This document shows, piece after piece, positions 38,501-47,500 of a DNA stretch of 64,000 nucleotides (position 1 is the first letter of the stretch; the number at the start of each line of letters is the position of its first letter). Position numbers and translations under genes: made by a program. The stretch comes from Patagioenas fasciata (lineage: Eukaryota > Chordata > Aves > Columbiformes > Columbidae): positions 69,030,552 to 69,094,551 of the forward strand of contig NC_092524.1 in assembly GCF_037038585.1 (NCBI RefSeq), written 5' to 3'. The notes beneath the pieces were generated by a model. The model worked only from the letters and a program-made list of their open reading frames with translations, ran no database searches and had not been told where the DNA came from.

Positions 38501-41500
38501 GAGCTTTGATTCAAGCATCTTCTGCCGTGTTTTGCAACAGCTTCCCTCTGCTGTCTTTTTCCAATACTCTCCTTCAGAAGCAGCTTAATCCTTTGAATTC
38601 TTTATTGGAAATCTTTTTCTTGAGGGAGTACCCTACCTATGAATACGAGTCAATGAGTTTAGCCTTATCTCTTTTTGTGGTTTGGTTTTATTTTAACAAA
38701 ACCCTTACCCTTATTCTCTTGGCCTTATTCCTTCCGTTGCTGAGCCTCCTGAATGCTGTCATTTGCCATCACTTGTAGCAAAATTCTCTGGAGTTTTCAA
38801 GAGGTTCTTCTTGACTTTAAAATGCTCCCGAACCTGGAGTTGCTTCTTCCCTCTGACACAAAAACAAGCCCTGGTGCCTTCTGTGAACCATCTGGTTCCA
38901 AAGCCAGGCAGCTAACGCCCACAAAATACAGTGGTTTTGGTCATTCAAGTTGCTCAGAAAACACTGATGCCTTTTTCCCACCTCTTCTGGCTTTTATGGG
39001 GTTTAATAGCTTACCAAAATAATATTATGTTCCATTTTCTGGCTGATGTTCCTCAGCAAGCTGCATCTTTCTATATACGCTACTCCAGTCCTGCCAGTTG
39101 TCCCCCTCCCGCTCTGCTAATTAGGAAATAAAGACCAATTAAAGTTTGAAAGTCCTATAGGTAGAAGAGGGAAGGGAAGAAAACTATTTCAGACAGAGAA
39201 AAGGGTGCAAAGGGTGAACTAAAGGGGAAAATTAATTAGAAGTTTCTGCATGGTTCTATTAACGAAAGTATTTTCTGTCTTCAGTTATTCCCCCGCAAGT
39301 GCACCTGGCTGTATGTCATCAATAACACCTTAATGTCCCTGTCAGGTACGTATAAATAGAGGAAAAATGAATAAAGCCATATAAATTGTACTGGATCGCC
39401 AACTGTGCATTGTTTCTTGTGTTTGTATAGGAAGATTTGCTTCAGGAGTGTTTTAATGTGAAAGACTTGGATAAAACGGGCTGTTTACAAGCAGTGGAGC
39501 CGGTTGTCTGCAGTGTCTGCATTCTGTTTATGTATTAATTTGAATGAGTTTGGAATAGCTGAGCTAAGAGAATTGGAATAAGTGGAGTTTTCAGGCAGCA
39601 GGATGAGATGAGGAGAGGATTAACTGAAGTGTGTTATTAAAATGAAGCTGCGGTGTTTGATTGCTCAGTGTATTGTCACATCTTTGGGGTGAACCAGGCT
39701 CAGAAAAGAAATCCAACCTCAAGTTAAAGGAGAACGAGGTGGCTGTAAAACACTACTAATTGATTTATAGATAAATAAGCCACCCTGATATAATTTATTG
39801 TTGTATAATTGCAACGCTCTACAAAAGTTGACGTAAAACTGACTTTCAGAGCTGCGTCAGCGTTGCTGAAATGAGCGTTGAGTTGAATGCCGTGTCTTTA
39901 TATGCATTATTCTTGTTGTGTTGTTTTCTTTCCCTCATCACCGCACTCGGAATGCCCGGCGCACGTGCTCCGTTCTTCTAGAAGGTAACTTTCCGTATAT
40001 AGGTTTATCTGAGACGTGCAGCTCTGCCGGGGCCGTGGGTGCGACACCAACTGTGCTTTTCTCTCTACAGGGAAAACGTTCCAGCTCTACTCCCATAATT
40101 TAATAGCTTTGTTCGAACAAGCCAAAAAAACAGGATTAGCTGCTCACATCCAAACCCACAGGTTTCCTGACAAAATATTACCAAGGTACAAATCTTTTAC
40201 TTACGGACAATTATTAACAAGTGGAAACTTCTGTGCTGTTGAACTGACAGCACGAAGGGCCTTTGGTATCTCTTGTTGATGCTTTTTTTAATAATTGTTA
40301 TTCCAGGAAGTTTGCCTTAACCACAAAGATCCCCGACACAAAAGGATGCCACAAATGCTGTATAGGTGAGCAGGCGTTTGGTTTTATCACTTTTTTCCTA
40401 GGCTTTGTCATTAATTTCTTTTTAATAAACTGACAGTTTTGCACTCTTAAAGATGGTTAAGCAGAGTAGAAAGCACCTGGTCCCAAACTCAGATACCCTG
40501 TTCGTCTCATAGGACGTGTCTGCATCGGGCACATTTACAAATGATTCCTAAAGTCAGGCTTCTATCCAACCGAGTTGAAAATGAACAAACCATAAACCCT
40601 TCATCATATTCTTGCATTAGCTGTCCCACAACAAGTTCTGAGGCATCTTCATGAAATATAATAAGGGCAAGTGTAGAGTCTTGAATCTGGGCAGGAACAA
40701 CCCCAGGTTCCAGTGTAAGTTGGGGAATGACCTGTTAGAGAGCAGTGTAGGGGAAAGGGACCTGGGGGTCCTGGGGACAGCAGGGTGAGCATGAGCCAGC
40801 ACTGGGCCCTTGTGGCCAGGAAGCCAATGGTACCTGGGGTGGGTTAGAAGGGGGTGGTCAGTAGGTCAGAGAGGTTCTCCTGCCCCTCTGCTCTGCCCTG
40901 GGGAGACCACACCTGGAATATTGTGTCCAGTTGTGGCCCCTCAGTTCCAGAAGGACAGGGAACTGCTGGAGAGAGTCCAGCGCAGCCACCAAGATGCTGA
41001 AGGGAGTGGAGCATCTCCCGTGTGAGGAAAGGCTGAGGGAGCTGGGGCTCTGGAGCTGGAGAAGAGGAGACTGAGGGGGGACTCATTCCTGGGGATCAAT
41101 ATGGAAAGGGGCAGTGTCAGGAGGATGGAGCCAGGCTCTTCTGGGTGACAACCAGTGACAGGACAAGGCATAATGGGTTTAAGCTGGAACACAGGAGGTT
41201 CCACTTGAATTTGAGAAGAAACTTGTTCCTGGTGAGGGTGTCAGAGCCTGGCCCAGGCTGCCCAGGGAGGTTGTGGAGTCTCCTTCTCTGCAGACATTCA
41301 AACCCGCCTGGACACCTTCCTGTGGAACCTCAGCTGGGTGTTCCTGCTCCATGGGGGGATTGCACTGGATGAGCTTTCCAGGGCCCTTCCAACCCCTCGC
41401 ATTCTGGGATTCTGTGATTCACTGCTTGGGAATTTAATTTCATTTAATTTAACTTGACCTGGACCTTTCCCTCCCGTCCCACGCAGCCCCAGGAAGGTCT

Positions 41501-44500
41501 TACGGCTTTTCTGGCCACTCAGCATGTGGCTTCAAAGAATGCTGGTGGTTATTAATTATAATTTAATTTGTCTGGAATGTAGCACAATATTAATCACATG
41601 AATGGCAAGCCAGAAGGCAATTATCAGTGTGAAACTGGTACTATTTCTTAAATTATTTGTAAAGATAGCTGCAGTTTGGGGTCTTTTTTTCAAATATGCA
41701 TTGAACTTCCTGCACTTAAAATTTTTTGTTGTTTGTTCATTTTTTAATATATTTTATATAGTACGAAATCCATACACGGGACATAAATACCTGTGTGGCG
41801 CATTGCAGTCTGGGATCGTTCTACTACAGTGGTATGAGCCAATGCAGAAATTCATGTTAATAAAGGTAAGTATTTTGTTTTACTTCAGAACATTTAATCA
41901 TCATACGGTTGTTGAAATAACCTTTCCAAAATCTGTAATGGAAAGTACATCCCAGTCTGGTCCCATTTGTGGGTTCTGAGCGCTTGAAAAGATTTTGACT
42001 AAGAAAATCTTGTGACTAAAGGCGGTCAAGTGCTGGATCCAGCCCAGCGCTAGCAATAACCAACTAACGCATAAATACCTCCGTACGTTACGCTGCTCGT
42101 GCTGTCTTAAAAAAGCACTTACTGAAAAACTCTTCAATATCTTTTATATTAATACTTTACATGTGTGATTTTAGGCTTTTTATTGCCGAGGTAAAAATAT
42201 ACTTGACAAATGCCTCATTGTGGCTTCTTGCAGCACTTCGATTTCCCGCTGCCGAGCCCGCTGAACGTGTTTGAGATGCTGGTGATCCCGGAGCAGGAGT
42301 ACCCCATGGTCTGCGTCGCCATCAGCAAGGGCACGGAACCCAATCACGTCGTCCAGTTTGAGACAATCAACTTGAACTCGGCTTCCTCGTGGTTCACAGA
42401 AATTGGGGCAGGTAGGAATCACAGAATCACAGGATGTGAGGGGTTGGAAGGGCCCTGGAAAGCTCATCCAGTGCAATCCCCCCATGGAGCAGGAACACCC
42501 AGCTGAGGTTCCACAGGAAGGTGTCCAGGCGGGTTTGAATGGCTGCAGAGAAGGAGACTCCACAACCTCCCTGGGCAGCCTGGGCCAGGCTCTGACACCC
42601 TCACCAGGAACAAGTTTCTTCTCATATTCAAGTGGAACCTCTTGTGTTCCAGTTTGAACCCATTGCCCCTTGTCCTGTCACTGGTTGTCATCGAGAAGAG
42701 CCTGGCTCCATCCTCCTGACACTGCCCCTTTCCATATTGATCCCCATGAATGAGTCCCCCCTCAGTCTCCTCTTCTCCAGCTCCAGAGCCCCAGCTCCCT
42801 CAGCCTTTCCTCACACGGGAGATGCTCCACTCCCTTCAGCATCTTGGTGGCTGCGCTGGACTCTCTCCAGCAGTTCCCTGTCCTTCTGGAGCTGAGGGGC
42901 CACAACTGGACACAAGATTCCAGGTGTGGTCTCCCCAGGGCAGAGCAGAGGGGCAGGAGAACCTCTCTGACCTACTGACCACCCCCTTCTAACCCACCCC
43001 AGGTACCATTGGCTTCCTGGCCACAAGGGCCCAGTGCTGGCTCATGGTCACCCTGCTGTCCCCAGGACCCCCAGCTCCCTTTCCCCTACACTGCTCTCTA
43101 ACAGGTCATTCCCCAACCTATACTGGAACCCGGGGTTGTTCCTGCCCAGATATAAGACTCTGCACTTTCCCTATTACTAATAGACACCCTGCTGTTCGGG
43201 TTCTCATTTAAGGTTTAATACTTTTTCCTGGGGTCAGAGTTACTCCTCTTTCCCCTTCTTTGCCGTGTAAAAACTCACATAAATACATTCCTGTCTGTCC
43301 TGCAGCCCTTGGGGAGGTTTGTCACCTTCCATTCATAAGCAGATTTGCTTTTATCTGCAAAAACTTATTGATATTTTGCAGATGCTTTTCTCTGCTAGCT
43401 TTGTCACATATATTTTTTTTACATTTAAACACTGCTTTTCAACAGCTGTACCAAGAACTTCTTTAATAAAAACTAGCTTAATATCAGCGCAATAATCTTT
43501 CCAGATGTGGGTTTATGGGGAAAGAGCGTTTTTTAGGAGCAAAGATCGCCTTGATGATTCCTTTTGTTCCTTATCATGCCTCTTCATGTGCTGAACTGTA
43601 ACGTAAAATGTATTTTCTGCCAAAAAACAGTAGTGCTTTCATGTTAAACACAGACTTGGAACTGATGGGCTTGTCCTTAGGCCCTGGGCTCCTCTTAGAA
43701 CATTCTGGGGTCATATAGCTTGAAAAAAGATGTAAAATATTGTGGGATAGTGAAAGAGTTGCAGAGATTGGTGAGGGGTTGAGGGGAGCTGAGATCAGTC
43801 CCATGATGTGATATAAACCCCTCTGATCTGTTTTTCCCAAGGGAATCAGCAGTTAGACGCCATTCACGTCACCCAGCTGGAAAGGGACACTGTCCTCGTC
43901 TGCCTGGACAGTAAGTGCCACATCTCTTGAAAAGCTTATTACACCTTGTGTTTTGCCACAGTTGGTGATTTTAACTCCGCCACAGGTTAATTTTCCTCCC
44001 TTCGTTACTAATTTGGATGGGAAATGGTTTCTTTTCAAAACAAAATGTAATGCAGCACACAGAGTGGAATTGGAACGGACACCAATCAGAAACTTCCGCT
44101 TGGAAAAAGTGACCTTTGCAGGTACTAACAGGGCAAATAACTCACACTCCATCACACCCAGTCATTACGACCACGACTCGTAAGCATCAGAGGTTAATAC
44201 CTCAATGGGAGCTTTGCAACAGCTTCGTCTGCCTTAATTTCCAAGCTTCACGTTGCATTCAGGTCTCTGCACTTTGTTATTTGCAGGACGGCTGGCAGCA
44301 GAGCCTAAAAACATACAACGTGCACAAGGTTTTCTATATTTCGATAGAAAGATGTTCATGGATTCATTTTATGCAGATGCCGTAGATGTTGGGTTGGGCA
44401 TTTTTTTGGTATCTGAAAGATGAAATGAATATTTCACACTTTGAGCCATCAGGAATCCTTTTCAGCACTGGGTTGTAATAGTTGTTTTTCCGTTTTTCTC

Positions 44501-47500
44501 GAGAATTTGTGAAAATTGTGAATTTACAAGGGAAACTGAAGTCGAGCAAGAAATTGGCCTCTGAGCTGAGCTTTGATTTCTGCATTGAGTCAGTGGGTAA
44601 GTGATTTGTTTCTCTCTTAAAGACTAAAACTCAGAGGGATGGGCATGGAAGAGTCTTTAATAACCTAATGCACCCGGTGGGGCTTGACACTACAAACTGC
44701 CTGTGTCAGGACATCGTGAGCCGCGTTTTGGTCACCAACGCGCTGAAGAACACCAGGTAGTGTGTCCAATGCGCACATTTCCACCCGCTGTCATTTCTGT
44801 TCTGTAAGATGCATCATGATTTGGGTGAAAAAAAAAAAGGCTGATTAGTCTCTCCTCATTTCCATAGCACTGAGAAAAACCTTTCTGCTACTACTTGTAG
44901 TAATAGATAAATTAGTGTTAGTCTTCTCAAAGCTAAGATGTTATTTCAAGTAACAGCACGTGCATTTTTAACAGGGTAATAGCATTTGAGTCTGATTCTT
45001 GGAGGACAGGCTGCTGTCTTCAGGCCACTAGAGGACAGCGGCCTTGCTTCTACAACTTGAATCCTAATTGTCAAGTGTTTCTGCTGCAATAAGCTCTTCC
45101 AAGTGTGTAATTAATGTGAGTTGAATAATTCCATATCTCAGGAACTGAATCAAAATCAGTGAAGACACAATCAGTCCTGTACAACTTGCATTTCTGGCTT
45201 CCTCGGGCGTTTTCTCTTTAGAAGAAAACTCTGGACATAGGGATTTTGTGTCTTACCTGCAACTGGTGAAGCAGTGCGCGTTCTTTTATACAGCATCTCT
45301 ATTTAGACACGTCAGGCCCATCCTGGAGGAAGATATTTTAAATCAAAGCTGCGATTCTTCCCTAAATTCTGACATGTTGTAATTAACTGCTGTACTCGTA
45401 TCGTACGATATCTCCTGCTGACGCATGCATAATGTGACTCGACCATCGCTTTTTGCTTTAAATAATAGCATTTCACCCAAAGTCTGGCACTCACCGGCTG
45501 ATACAGGATAATGTGAGCGGTTCTTTACACTCCGAGTAGTCTCTTGGGAATTCAGGGTATTAAACAACTCCCTATTTTCTGGTTACGGAGAGTGGAGCTG
45601 CTGAAAGAACACCAGGCTCCTCATCCATTAATTTCAGCAGTCTGGTAATTAAACCATTCAGAGCTGGTACCTTTCTGTGTTCTCTCTCTGGCCCTGAATG
45701 GAAGATTCATCCCATTTTTGACACTTGTGTCTATTTTGAAGTAAATATAATAACTCAGTGATCTGTAGTTTCCAGCAACCCGCGGTGTTTTGGTTGGCAG
45801 CGCAAATGCAGAATCATTAGAATTCCGGAATCATCACAAAAAGGAAGATCCAGAGAATAGAAGCGAAGGGAGAAAAGGGAAAAGGGCGAGATCCCTGTTG
45901 TGTCTTGGCGAACAAAGAGTGTCCGAGCGGCACCTTTTAAACCGCGCTTTAAAACCTCACCCATCCCAATAGTCCAGTCCAGTTAATCTGCGCTGCTGTT
46001 GCAGTTTGGTGGTCCTGCCGGGAGTCAGGTCTCACCATCTCCATGCTCCACGTGCTTCCCGTTGTCCCCGCTGGTGGGAACTCAGCTTTCCCGGGTTGGG
46101 GACGCCGTGCTGGGCTCTGACTGTGCTTTCCCTTCGCAGTGTGCCTTCAGGACAGCGTGCTGGCCTTCTGGAAACACGGCATGCAGGGCAAAAGCTTTAA
46201 GTCAGATGAAGTAAGTGAGCTCCAGCTCTCATTTCTTCCCGCTCCCTATTCACCGTTTGATCCTTTGACTGCTGAAGTGTCGTTTCTTTCAAAAGGAGCA
46301 CTCTCCTTTTTGATGGCGTCCTCTGAAAATGCAGGGAAAGCCGGTCAGTCTGTGTTGATTTGATCACCATACTCCATCTGTGCCAGCCAGTCGTCTGCAC
46401 TAATAACAGTCTACAATACAAAAATTATCTAAAATAAATTGTATTTTATGAAATTTAAAGCGCTTCTTCACTCAGCATCAATTGAGCTGATTCAGCCCCT
46501 TAATTTGCACTGAATTATATTTGAATTTCTCAAGAGACTGATCTTTTTTATGACTCAGACCCCGATATGTTTCATTTTGCTGCTGAAATGGACCTTAATG
46601 TCTCCGCTTTTCTCCAGGTTACCCAAGAGATATCAGATGAAACCAGGGTTTTCCGCTTACTGGGATCAGACAGGTAATGACCCCGAGGAGCACACGGTGG
46701 GGCCTTGTCCTGTGCAGGGGCGGGAGTTGGACTCCATGATCCTGGTGGGTCCTTCCAGCTCAGGATATTCTATGAAACATAAACCTTTGATTTTAGTTAA
46801 ACCAGCTTCCCAGCTGGGGCTGGGTTCCAGCCCAGCACAGGGTCCATCTGGGGAAGGCAGTAACACTGATTCCACCTGCAGCAGCCAAAACTTTAATTAG
46901 CGATTGCATCCACAGCCAAAATTACTACTAAGAGCCCCTGTACCCTCCACCGCGTTCCAGTGCGGGGATGGAAATGTGAACAGAAACACATTGAGATATA
47001 AAGTGCAAGGAGATTCCAGTTCTGAGGTGATTGGAGATTGAGCACGGACAGATGCGTAGAAGACAATGGTCAGGATGGGGGAAATGGGTTTTCCAGAGGA
47101 GCCTCCAGGACCACGATCCAGGAGGACAAAGGCTGAGAGAACCCAACGACTGATAAATATTAAAGTGAGGAGAACTGTTGAGATCAGCGGCTGATGCTTA
47201 TCACAAGATGTAGGGGGGATCAACGCCTTTGGGCTGCAGGTGACGGGAGGGTCGTGTCTCCTCACAACGCCGGCTCTGAGATGACTTCCCAACGGAGCTC
47301 ATCTCAAGGAGGAGGATACAACAGTTCGGAAAGGGTTTGTAACACATTGCGCACGTCGAGAGAGGCAGATTCTGGTTCAAGAAGCTCCCCATAGTTTCTA
47401 TTCCTTCTATATTCAACTTTAGTGTTTTTACGAGAAGCGACACTGAAAAACCAGCTCACTAATTTAAAGAAAATACCCCAAATACCTAGGAAGAATCCAT

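Noticed and set aside
42750-43026. Repeated 70-80 codon frames (also at 2348, 40810, 53267 and elsewhere)
   Set aside because: The same CR1 3' region in several copies; not host genes.
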